Source: an uncultured Clostridia bacterium
GTDB lineage: Bacteria; Bacillota; Clostridia; Oscillospirales; Acutalibacteraceae
NCBI GenBank assembly: GCA_937876205.1
Contig: CALEII010000004.1
Coordinates: 1-64,000, forward strand
Direction: 5' to 3'
DNA length: 64,000 bases
A program made the position numbers and the translations under genes. Positions 7,223 through 14,267 of this stretch are shown in pieces. The notes under the pieces are model-generated. The model worked only from the letters and a program-made list of their open reading frames with translations. It had not been told where the DNA came from and searched no databases. The first letter of the stretch is position 1, and every line of letters begins with the position of its first letter.

Positions 7223-7849
7223 CTAATCCAGCTTAGCAGAAATTCTGAGAATATGACGTGCATCGGCAGAAGTGATTTTTTTGTCACCGTTCACATCACA
7301 CAGCTTTTTCTGTGCATCGGTATATTTCTCAAGTCTTGCGGCAAATCTTAAAGCAAGTCTTGCATCAATGGCATTGACAACACCGTCTGAATTCACATCA
7401 CCGACAAATCCTGTTTTATCATAGGTAAAACCTGCTGTCCGTTTTGCTGTTTCATATTTACTCTCTGCAGGCACAACAATAATAACTGCCCTGTATTCGC
7501 CTTCTGAGCTTACGGGCACGCTGTAAGTGCCGTTTATATATCTTTTTTCTGTTTTCAGATTTTCGGCATCACCTACCTGAGTCCAGCCCAACAGCTTATT
7601 TTTCTTTTCCACATATACGGTGACATCAATTTGGTCTGAATTTGCCGTTACATTGTATGTGACATTTGCCCTGCCGTTCTGCGAAACAAAAAACGTGATA
7701 TTTATGCTTTCAATGAGCATCCACGCTGCACACGTGGTGGGTGCACACGTGGTGGACTGCTGCAGTTCGGACAGGCTTTCTGCGCCCGCATTGATGCCGA
7801 GCCCTGACAGACAAATAAAACAAAGTATTACTGCAATAATTTTTTTCAT
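7223..7849 (-). CDS. Secreted beta-domain protein with C-terminal dockerin (paralogue 1)
   Basis: A 208-residue secreted protein, first of three tandem paralogues. The signal peptide (MKKIIAVILCFICLSGLGIN) is followed by a Cys-containing stretch STTCAPTTCAAW made by a 15-bp duplication in the DNA (7727-7756). Next comes the beta-domain (FFVSQNGRANVTYNVTANS, VEKKNKLLGWTQVG, SVPVSSEGEYRAVIIV) and a two-loop dockerin (GDVNSDGVVNAIDARLALRF, DVNGDKKITSADARHILRI). Its start codon overlaps the stop of the anti-sigma gene (TGATG), implying translational coupling. GAGGTGA lies at the right distance. Co-transcription with a sigma factor suggests that its supply is tied to an envelope signal. Confidence 0.82.
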   Translation of the reverse strand: MKKIIAVILCFICLSGLGINAGAESLSELQQSTTCAPTTCAAWMLIESINITFFVSQNGRANVTYNVTANSDQIDVTVYVEKKNKLLGWTQVGDAENLKTEKRYINGTYSVPVSSEGEYRAVIIVVPAESKYETAKRTAGFTYDKTGFVGDVNSDGVVNAIDARLALRFAARLEKYTDAQKKLCDVNGDKKITSADARHILRISAKLD

Positions 7850-8523
7850 CAGCTTTCACCTCTCAGATTCTCTGCCATTTTCACAAGCTCCTGAACACTG
7901 AGATTGCCGAAATGGTCAACACTGAAGGTATATTCATCAGTGTTCCAGAACATCAGACTGTACCCGTCTTCAGAGTATATCTCATAAACAGTGCCGTCTG
8001 AAATTATCTCTGTTTTCTCAAGTCTTTCGGCATCAACACTGCGTTTTGTCATACCGTCACCCTGAGAAAGAATTATCGTATTCTCATTTTCATCTTCCCA
8101 TACGGTTATAACTGTATGTTCATTCTCTGTTCTGCTTTTATACGCATACCCCTCAGGCAGCTGAGAAAACGTGTAAACGGTGTTTATTCCGTCACCTATA
8201 ATTATATCGCCTGCTTCATCTCTGCCGTATTCCATATCAAAATGAGTGTAATAATACTCCCTGAAGAACTGAATGACACGCTCTCTCACCTGAGCCACCG
8301 AGAAAATTGCTGTCACGGAAATAAGGACGATGACTGCCGCAACAAGTATGGTATACCTGAGACTTCGTTTTTTCGGCTTTACGGCTGTGCGCAAAAGTAA
8401 CTCCATCTGCTGTTCAAGCCTTGCAGAGGGTTCCCATTTTTCAGCTTCACTTACAAGATTTATATTAAAATACTCCTCCGCAGCACTTGCCATAAGAGCT
8501 TTTTTAAGAACATCACTTGCCAT
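7849..8523 (-). CDS. Membrane-bound anti-sigma factor, DUF4367-like
   Basis: A 224-residue single-pass membrane protein that probably binds and silences the ECF sigma factor encoded just upstream. The N-terminal 55 residues are cytoplasmic and helical, and one transmembrane segment follows (YTILVAAVIVLISVTAIFSV, about residues 57-76). The external domain of about 145 residues resembles DUF4367 sensor domains (LPEGYAYKSR, TVITVWEDENENTIILSQ). Release on an envelope signal is the usual logic for such pairs. The start overlaps the end of the sigma gene by 11 bases, with GGAGGTGATG as ribosome site, and its stop overlaps the first dockerin gene. Identification as anti-sigma rests on architecture and position. 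Confidence 0.75.
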   Translation of the reverse strand: MASDVLKKALMASAAEEYFNINLVSEAEKWEPSARLEQQMELLLRTAVKPKKRSLRYTILVAAVIVLISVTAIFSVAQVRERVIQFFREYYYTHFDMEYGRDEAGDIIIGDGINTVYTFSQLPEGYAYKSRTENEHTVITVWEDENENTIILSQGDGMTKRSVDAERLEKTEIISDGTVYEIYSEDGYSLMFWNTDEYTFSVDHFGNLSVQELVKMAENLRGES

Positions 8524-9070
8524 TTGCAGTCATCACCTCCTCCGAAAGTGCAGAAACAAGAATTTTTTTACCTCTTACCAGCTGTTGCTTGACAGTAGAC
8601 TCTTTTCTGTCAAGCACTGTTGCAATTTTTTTGACGGGCATATCCATAACATAACGCATATAGAGAACATCACGGTAGACATCATCCATATTCCGTATCA
8701 CGCTGAGCACATCCTCATACCCTGCCGAATCAAGCATCTCCTCAAATGACTTTTCATCGGGCACATTGTACATATCATCAATACTCAGCATATCATTCGT
8801 CTGCTTATTAAGGCGCACAATGTTAAGAGCCGCATTCTTTGCAGCCTTTATACAGTAATACTTCGCCTTCTCCTCATCAGAGTCAAGCAACACATCAACG
8901 TGTTTTGCAATCCCGAGAAATGCGTTATGTACGGCATCCTCTGCGTCATTGTCATTGCCGAGAACAGATTTTGCAACATAAAACATCTGTTTGCGGTATG
9001 TTACGTAGTAGTATTCAAATGTCCGTTTTCCGTCGTCCGAATCTATGACGGTTAGGTATAAAAAAAGCAT
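8513..9070 (-). CDS. ECF-family RNA polymerase sigma factor
   Basis: A 185-residue extracytoplasmic-function sigma factor with region 2 (YVAKSVLGNDNDAEDAVHNA, about residues 32-51) and region 4 (MRYVMDMPVKKIATVLDRKE, about 139-158, followed by STVKQQLVRGKKIL). Regions 1 and 3 are absent, as usual. It would direct RNA polymerase to a small regulon, probably including its own operon. ATG 9070 follows AGGAAA. The gene heads an operon with the anti-sigma factor and four dockerin proteins, an arrangement that recalls SigI/RsgI control of cellulosome genes in Clostridium thermocellum, although those are a different sigma class. A candidate AAC-type -35 element lies at 9116-9123. Confidence 0.88.
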   Translation of the reverse strand: MLFLYLTVIDSDDGKRTFEYYYVTYRKQMFYVAKSVLGNDNDAEDAVHNAFLGIAKHVDVLLDSDEEKAKYYCIKAAKNAALNIVRLNKQTNDMLSIDDMYNVPDEKSFEEMLDSAGYEDVLSVIRNMDDVYRDVLYMRYVMDMPVKKIATVLDRKESTVKQQLVRGKKILVSALSEEVMTANGK

Positions 9071-9093
9071 ATTCTTTTCCTGCCTTCATAATA

Positions 9094-9123
9094 TATAACA
9101 ACTGAAAACCAAAAACGGTTACA
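9094..9123 (-). promoter_or_regulatory. Candidate ECF-type promoter of the sigma/dockerin operon
   Basis: On the minus strand TGTAACCG (9116-9123) carries the AAC core typical of ECF -35 elements, with an AT-rich -10 region (GTTATATA) about 17-20 bases further on. No good sigma-A promoter is seen here. The match is weak. Confidence 0.3.
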
Positions 9124-9160
9124 ATAAATTTTAACATTTTTATATTTTCTTTTCAATATG

Positions 9161-9189
9161 TTGACCTGATATGAAAAATCTGTTAAAAT
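9161..9189 (+). promoter_or_regulatory. Promoter of the PHP-domain gene
   Basis: TTGACC, 17 bases, TAAAAT, about 20 bases before the start codon. Confidence 0.7.
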
Positions 9190-9210
9190 CATTGCCGAGG
9201 AAGTGAAAAA

Positions 9211-9876
9211 ATGAAGTATAAATATGAGCTTCACTGCCATACGAAAGAGACAAGTCTCTGCGGTCAGGTACCTGCAGCAGAAATTGTAAAAATGTATAAA
9301 GAAGCAGGCTACAACGGCATTGTTATAACAGACCATTATTCACCTATGACCTTTAAACCGAGTACGGTTTACCGTCCTCAGACTGTTGTTGATTTTTATA
9401 TAAGCGGCTACAAAGCTGCACTCGCTGCTGCCGATGATGACTTCACCGTTCTTCTGGGAATGGAGCTGAGATATTATGCAACTGCAAACGACTTTCTTGT
9501 ATACGGCGTAACTGAGGAGTTTCTCAGAAACAGCGGAAATCTGATGAAAATGTACCCTAAAAAATTTTATGAAACAGCAAAAAGAAACAATCTGATTGTT
9601 CTGCAGGCTCACCCGTTCAGAGAATGGATGATAAGAATAAATCCGAAACACCTTGACGGAGCCGAAGTGTATAACGGCAAAACAGATAAAAAACGCAATG
9701 CAAAAGCTATGGAATGGGCTGAAGAAAACAATATGCCCGTAAAGATAAGCGGCAGTGATTTTCACCGCATAAATCATCTTGCAAAAGGCGGAATAATCAC
9801 CGAAGAACCCATAAAAACAAACGATGACCTTCTGAGAATTCTCAGAAGCGGAAATTATGAGCTTATAACAGAATAA
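9211..9876 (+). CDS. PHP-domain metal-dependent phosphoesterase
   Basis: A 221-residue PHP-domain protein, a metal-dependent hydrolase fold shared with histidinol phosphatase (HisK) and the polymerase PHP domain. Metal-ligand motifs are in order: HCHTKE near residue 8, ITDHYS near 40, GMELRYY near 85, LQAHPFRE near 130 and SGSDFH near 188. It is shorter than histidinol phosphatases, so it is probably a stand-alone phosphatase or nuclease of unknown substrate. GAGGAAGTG precedes ATG 9211. It stands alone between its promoter and a shared bidirectional terminator. Confidence 0.85.
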   Translation: MKYKYELHCHTKETSLCGQVPAAEIVKMYKEAGYNGIVITDHYSPMTFKPSTVYRPQTVVDFYISGYKAALAAADDDFTVLLGMELRYYATANDFLVYGVTEEFLRNSGNLMKMYPKKFYETAKRNNLIVLQAHPFREWMIRINPKHLDGAEVYNGKTDKKRNAKAMEWAEENNMPVKISGSDFHRINHLAKGGIITEEPIKTNDDLLRILRSGNYELITE

Positions 9877-9886
9877 CAATAAAAAG

Positions 9887-9915
9887 GAGTCAGCACGCAA
9901 AAAACGTACTGACTC
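9887..9915. terminator. Bidirectional terminator between convergent genes
   Basis: GAGTCAGCACG pairs with CGTACTGACTC (one mismatch). An A-run flanks it on the left and a T-rich segment on the right. Confidence 0.85.
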
Positions 9916-9930
9916 TGATTTTCTGTTATC

Positions 9931-11214
9931 TTAAATTCTGCCCAGATTGCCCAGACCGTTCATCTGAACTTTTTCAAAAAATGTCTTTATTAAGTTGATA
10001 ACGTTTGCAAATGCCTGTTGAATCTTCTTGAAAAGTGATGTTATAAGGTCATCAGCTTCCTTTGAAACTTCAACGTCAATTGAAGCAACAACCTCACCGT
10101 TCATAACATAATTCAGTCTTGTTTTACCTGTTTTTGAGCCGGGCATAAATGTGTTGCCTGAAATTCTGCCGAGTGATGCATCTTCAAGCTCAAGATAGCC
10201 GCCCTCGGGCATATCTGTTCTGTAGCCGTACTTGTCAGCACCGAAAACCTCTAATGAGAAGGGAGTGTTGGGTGCGCAGAATATTTTATCAACAGAGAAT
10301 GCAACGTGGTCAAACTCACCTGTGGGTTCTGACGTTGTGCAGATCATCAGTGATGTTCCGACCGTTCTTTCAACTGTATAGCTGGGTTTATTTCTCAGTT
10401 CGATATCGTTATTTGACTCTCTTTCAGTAAGAACTGTTGTTGAGCCGCCGCCGTCAAGTGCCATAGCGTTGACACTGCCGAGAGCAATCATAGTCTGAGC
10501 AAGCTCAGGATAGCCCATACCGCAGGACTCGGGCTGCTGTCTGCCGTCCGCCATAAAGAAAACAAGCGAACCGTCTGCTCTGATACCTACTGCAGTTCTG
10601 GGAGCAAGGACTCCGTCATCAACACCGGTAAATCTGCCGTTGACAACAAGAATTTCCATACCGCTGACTGCCTCCGCAACATCAGAAAGGTCTGAGTATG
10701 CAGGTCTTACGACAGGTGTTCCGTCCTTGAGAATTGCAAAAAACGGAAAACCTTCAGTTTCATTTTCGACAACACCGCCCATAACAAAAGCACCGGCGAA
10801 AGCACCGTTTTCTGTGTTATAACGTCCGCCGTTGATTGCGGCAACAACATTATAACCTGTTTTTGATTCAAAAGCGTGAGCCTGATCACGGACTGTTGTT
10901 CTGACATATTCATCAGTGTCACCGTCAGCATATGTTGCCTTAACAAAAGTGTCAGGGTCATTTATGTCAACCTCAAGCACATAACCCTTTATCTGGTTTG
11001 AGCTGCTTTTATTGTTAAAAACGACACCTCTCTCCGTGACACCGCCCACAAGTCTGTACATACTCTGAGATGTAATACGTCTGTCAGTGTAAAGAGATGT
11101 TTCATCAATCCACGTGCTCTCGGCGCTGATTAAGGGCATAAACACTGCAACGAGCATAAGGACTGAGAGAACAATGCTTAATGATTTTTTTGCCGTTAAA
11201 AACTTTCTGTCCAT
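9931..11214 (-). CDS. Secreted phosphodiester glycosidase (NAGPA-type) protein
   Basis: A 427-residue secreted protein with a signal peptide (about residues 10-32, LSIVLSVLMLVAVFMPLISA) and a phosphodiester glycosidase domain like that of the human uncovering enzyme NAGPA. Signatures are NVVAAINGGRYNTENGAFAG, PRTAVGIRADGSLVFFMADG and VNAMALDGGGSTTV. Bacterial members are thought to act on cell-wall or teichoic-acid-type phosphodiesters. A C-terminal beta domain (VDKIFCAPNTPFSLEVFGAD) and an amphipathic tail of about 30 residues follow. ATG 11214 follows GAAGGT. The upstream in-frame ATG at 11268 has no ribosome site, and the mature signal peptide fits the shorter form. Confidence 0.82.
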   Translation of the reverse strand: MDRKFLTAKKSLSIVLSVLMLVAVFMPLISAESTWIDETSLYTDRRITSQSMYRLVGGVTERGVVFNNKSSSNQIKGYVLEVDINDPDTFVKATYADGDTDEYVRTTVRDQAHAFESKTGYNVVAAINGGRYNTENGAFAGAFVMGGVVENETEGFPFFAILKDGTPVVRPAYSDLSDVAEAVSGMEILVVNGRFTGVDDGVLAPRTAVGIRADGSLVFFMADGRQQPESCGMGYPELAQTMIALGSVNAMALDGGGSTTVLTERESNNDIELRNKPSYTVERTVGTSLMICTTSEPTGEFDHVAFSVDKIFCAPNTPFSLEVFGADKYGYRTDMPEGGYLELEDASLGRISGNTFMPGSKTGKTRLNYVMNGEVVASIDVEVSKEADDLITSLFKKIQQAFANVINLIKTFFEKVQMNGLGNLGRI

Positions 11215-11420
11215 AACATTACCTTCTTTCTTTATGATTATCATACCAAATATATACAGAAAAAGCAATCAGCAAAAAGAAAACAAGGTTACATCCTTTT
11301 ACAATGTTTGTAAATTTATTATGAATTATTGTACAAAGCAATTGTGAACAGTTTGACAAACAAATATTGAAAGAGTATAATCATTGCAACAAATATTCAT
11401 CCCGAAAGGATATGGTATAA

Positions 11421-12326
11421 ATGGCAAAGCCACTCAGAGAAAATCCCACAGGTATTTTTTCACTTATGCTTACCCCCTACAACGAGGATAAGACAATCGA
11501 CTGGGCAACCTATGAAGAATACTGCGACTGGCAGGTAGAACAGGGTGTCGAACACCTTTTCGCAGTATGCGGCAGCTCAGAAATGGCAAATCTCACTCTT
11601 GAAGAAAGACTTCAGCTTGCAACTCTCACTGCAAAGCACAAGGGCGACACAACTATCGTTGCAACAGCAAATATGGAGCCCTCATGGTTTGCTCAGGTTG
11701 AAGAAGTCAAGAGAATGTCTCAGACAGGTGTTGACGGTATCGTCTTCACAACCAAGGGTATGGGCGGTCACGATGAAGACAGACTCGTTTCTTACATAGG
11801 TGAGCTCAAGCAGTACACTGACCTCCCCGTATTTATGTATGAATTCCCCGGTCTTTCACCCCATCTTATTTCAGGCAATGCTTACGGCAGACTTGTAAGA
11901 GAATGCGGCATTATGGGTATCAAGGACACAACCTGCACAATGGAAGGTATCGGTGCAAAGCTTGAGCAGAAGGGTGATTCCTGCATTATTCAGGCAAATA
12001 TGCCCTACCTCTTTGAAGCATACAAGGCAGGTGCAAGAGGCGTTATGGCAACTCCCACAGCTTGCGGCGGTGCTTTCTTCCAGAGATTCCACGAAGCATT
12101 TATGAGCGGTGATATGGCACTCGCTGAACAGAGATTCAACGAAATCACTCTTCTTGACAATGCTATCGACTCAGGCTTCAACAACTCAGCAAAATATCTT
12201 GTTCAGCTTCAGGGTGTCAAGAATTTCAAGGCTATCAACAGAAGCCCCAACACACTCTCAGGTGCAAGAATGGAATCAATCAAATCATTCCACAGCTGGT
12301 GCGTTGCCAACGGTCTTATGAAATAA
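11421..12326 (+). CDS. DapA-like aldolase (DHDPS/NAL superfamily)
   Basis: A 301-residue class I aldolase of the dihydrodipicolinate synthase/N-acetylneuraminate lyase superfamily. The Schiff-base lysine is K168 (GIMGIKDTTC) and the catalytic tyrosine Y140 (VFMYEFPG). The usual GTTGE motif is replaced by GSSEMANLT at about residues 51-59, so the true substrate may not be aspartate semialdehyde. Other members cleave or build sugar acids, sialic acid or 4-hydroxy-2-oxoglutarate. GAAAGGAT precedes ATG 11421. The codon choice (frequent AAG, CTC, ATC) suggests good expression. It is transcribed alone and ends at a strong terminator. Confidence 0.8.
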   Translation: MAKPLRENPTGIFSLMLTPYNEDKTIDWATYEEYCDWQVEQGVEHLFAVCGSSEMANLTLEERLQLATLTAKHKGDTTIVATANMEPSWFAQVEEVKRMSQTGVDGIVFTTKGMGGHDEDRLVSYIGELKQYTDLPVFMYEFPGLSPHLISGNAYGRLVRECGIMGIKDTTCTMEGIGAKLEQKGDSCIIQANMPYLFEAYKAGARGVMATPTACGGAFFQRFHEAFMSGDMALAEQRFNEITLLDNAIDSGFNNSAKYLVQLQGVKNFKAINRSPNTLSGARMESIKSFHSWCVANGLMK

Positions 12327-12345
12327 TATTAAACGCAAAAATTAA

Positions 12346-12377
12346 AGCAGATAGTTTTCATCAACTATCTGCTTTTT
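12346..12377. terminator. Terminator between convergent aldolase and glycyl-tRNA synthetase genes
   Basis: AGCAGATAGTT pairs perfectly with AACTATCTGCT and is followed by TTTTT. Confidence 0.92.
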
Positions 12378-12391
12378 CATTTTAAATCAGA

Positions 12392-13771
12392 TTAAAATTT
12401 GATTTTTTCAGCAATGTATGCTTCAAGCTCATCAATGGGAAGTCTAACCTGTTCCATTGTATCTCTGTCACGGACTGTTACACAGCCGTCTGTTTCACTG
12501 TCAAAGTCATATGTGATACAGAAGGGAGTGCCGATTTCATCTTCACGGCGGTATCTCTTACCGATTGAGCCTGTTTCATCAAAATCGACCATAAAGCTCT
12601 TTGAAAGCTTTTCATAAACCTCAAGAGCCTTGTCTGAAAGCTTCTTTGAAAGAGGAAGAACAGCTGCCTTATAGGGAGCGATTGCAGGGCTGAGATGAAG
12701 AACAACTCTTGTATCATTCTTTTCAGCATCAATAACCTCTTCGTCGTAAGCTTCGCAGAGAAGAGCAAGAACTGTTCTGTCAAGACCGTATGTTGACTCA
12801 ATGATAAAGGGAATGTATCTCTCGTTTGTTTCGGGGTCAAGATAATCCATCTTCTGACCGCTGTATTCCTGATGTCTTGTGAGGTCGAAGTTTGTTCTGT
12901 TGTGAGTGCCGTTGATTTCGCCCCAGCCGAAGGGGAAAAGGAACTCAATGTCACAGGCAGCTTTTGCGTAGTGAGCAAGCTTTTCGTGGTCATGGAAACG
13001 AAGATGGTCGGCAGGAATACCGAGATCCTGATAATACTTCATACCGTAGTTCTTGAAGTAATCATAAAGCTCTGTATCTGTGCCTTCCTTACAGAATGTC
13101 TGGAACTCCATCTGTTCGAACTCGATTGTTCTGAATGTGAAGTTGCCGGGTGTGATTTCATTTCTGAAAGCCTTACCTATCTGACCGATGCTGAAGGGAA
13201 GCTTTGCTCTCATTGAACGCTGAACATTAAGGTAGTTCACATATTCACCCTGAGCATTTTCGGGACGCAGGTAAATAACACTCTTGCTGTTGTTTGTAAC
13301 ACCTCTGAATGTCTGGAACATAAGGTTGAATTCTCTGATATCTGTGAAATTGTGCTTACCGCAGTTGGGACAGGGGATTGAATGGTCCTTTATGTATTGG
13401 AACATTTCTTCTTTAGTCATACCGTCTGCGTGAGCATTCTCGTCAAAATCGTCAATGAGATTGTCTGCTCTGTGACGCATTTTACATTCCTTGCAGTCAA
13501 GAAGAGGGTCTGAGAATGATGCAACGTGACCGCTTGCTTCCCATACTCTGGGGTGCATAAGGATATCAGCATCAACCTCGTAGCTATTCTTTCTTTCCTG
13601 AATAAATCTCTTTCTCCATGTATCTTTTACATTATTCTTCAGTCTTGCGCCGAGAGGACCGTAGTCCCATGTATTGGCAAGACCGCCGTAGATATCACTG
13701 CCTGCGAAAATAAAGCCTCTGCCTTTGCAAAGAGCAACAATTTTTTCCATTGTTTTTTCTGTGTTGAGCAT
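12392..13771 (-). CDS. glyS: Glycyl-tRNA synthetase (single-chain type)
   Basis: A 459-residue class II glycyl-tRNA synthetase of the homodimeric single-chain kind, which charges tRNA-Gly. N-terminal GRGFIFAGSDIYGGLANTWD, a zinc-binding pair (CKECKMRH and CPNCGKHN), motif 2 (FRNEITPGNFTFRTIEFEQM), a glycine-binding segment (IIESTYGLDRTVLALL, motif 3) and a C-terminal anticodon-binding domain (DFDETGSIGKRYRREDEIGT) are all present. Length matches the family. TTTGGAGG before ATG 13771 makes this the start. No glycine T-box is visible on its side. It has its own sigma-A promoter. Confidence 0.96.
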   Translation of the reverse strand: MLNTEKTMEKIVALCKGRGFIFAGSDIYGGLANTWDYGPLGARLKNNVKDTWRKRFIQERKNSYEVDADILMHPRVWEASGHVASFSDPLLDCKECKMRHRADNLIDDFDENAHADGMTKEEMFQYIKDHSIPCPNCGKHNFTDIREFNLMFQTFRGVTNNSKSVIYLRPENAQGEYVNYLNVQRSMRAKLPFSIGQIGKAFRNEITPGNFTFRTIEFEQMEFQTFCKEGTDTELYDYFKNYGMKYYQDLGIPADHLRFHDHEKLAHYAKAACDIEFLFPFGWGEINGTHNRTNFDLTRHQEYSGQKMDYLDPETNERYIPFIIESTYGLDRTVLALLCEAYDEEVIDAEKNDTRVVLHLSPAIAPYKAAVLPLSKKLSDKALEVYEKLSKSFMVDFDETGSIGKRYRREDEIGTPFCITYDFDSETDGCVTVRDRDTMEQVRLPIDELEAYIAEKIKF

Positions 13772-13805
13772 ATTTTTACCTCCAAACATAACAATACAAT
13801 TTATT

Positions 13806-13834
13806 ATTTTAAAACATTGTTAATGGATTGTCAA
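13806..13834 (-). promoter_or_regulatory. Promoter of glyS
   Basis: On the minus strand TTGACA, 17 bases, TAAAAT. The -35 lies five bases from palindrome copy D. Confidence 0.75.
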
Positions 13835-13838
13835 GAGC

Positions 13839-13875
13839 AAACAATAATTTATCGCACAGCGATAAAATGTTGTTT
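13839..13875. repeat. Palindromic repeat, copy D
   Basis: AAACAATAATTTATCG (13839-13854), a 5-base loop and the inverse CGATAAAATGTTGTTT with two changes. It lies exactly between the divergent glyS and T-box promoters, six to seven bases from each -35 box. Confidence 0.78.
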
Positions 13876-13881
13876 CTCTTC

Positions 13882-13910
13882 TTGACAAGTGAAACCAATG
13901 GTGATATAAT
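13882..13910 (+). promoter_or_regulatory. Promoter of the T-box/trpB transcript
   Basis: TTGACA, 17 bases, TATAAT: a consensus sigma-A promoter, with transcription expected to begin near 13917. Confidence 0.85.
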
Positions 13911-13924
13911 CATTTTAATTTAAT

Positions 13925-14175
13925 ATCAAACCGTTGATGCGGAGATAAAGGCAGATAAGCCTTCACAGAGAGCCCTGTTGCTGAGAAAGGGTAAGAAACA
14001 TTTGTCAAATGGACCGCTGAGGGTGCAGTCAAATGCTGCAACGTAAGGCATACGTTAGTTGTCGGAGATATGTCGGTATCTCGCTAAGTGCGCATTTTTG
14101 CGAATCAAGGTGGCACCACGGATAAGCTTATTCGTCCTTGACAGAAGATTTTCTGTCGGGGATTTTTATTTTTCG
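13925..14175 (+). promoter_or_regulatory. T-box riboswitch, tryptophan specific
   Basis: A leader RNA that senses uncharged tRNA and controls trpB. The T-box sequence AAGGTGGCACCACGG is at 14107-14121. The bulge TGGC carries the bases that pair with the tRNA acceptor end. A TGG specifier codon at 14010-14012 (context CAAATGGACC) predicts tRNA-Trp. The antiterminator pairs AAGG (14107-14110) with CCTT (14136-14139). The competing terminator pairs TCCTTGACAGAA with TTCTGTCGGGGA (14135-14162) before a T-run. This roughly 350-base gene-free stretch thus contains a divergent promoter pair, palindrome D and the riboswitch. Confidence 0.93.
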
Positions 14176-14186
14176 GAGGTTATTTT

Positions 14187-14225
14187 ATGATTCTTCTGAC
14201 AAAACGATGGCGTAATGCAGACTGA
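14187..14225 (+). CDS. 12-residue minigene MILLTKRWRNAD between T-box and trpB
   Basis: A short open frame with a strong ribosome site (CGGAGG, six bases before ATG) encodes MILLTKRWRNAD and stops 42 bases before trpB. It contains one Trp codon in the context K-R-W-R-N, which recalls the W-W-R tail of enterobacterial trpL leader peptides. No terminator or alternative stem is visible after it, so classic attenuation is not supported. It might tune translation of trpB. Whether it is translated is unknown. Confidence 0.45.
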   Translation: MILLTKRWRNAD

Positions 14226-14267
14226 TTTTAATTCTATTTTACATTTTTATAAACGGAGGATTTTACA

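Noticed and set aside
9052..9336. Minus-strand open frame upstream of the sigma factor
   Set aside because: It overlaps the PHP gene start and two promoters, and lacks a ribosome site. It is a chance frame in AT-rich DNA.
14187..14267. Classical trp attenuator with leader peptide
   Set aside because: Only one Trp codon and no terminator or competing stems between the minigene and trpB. Transcription control is explained by the T-box.
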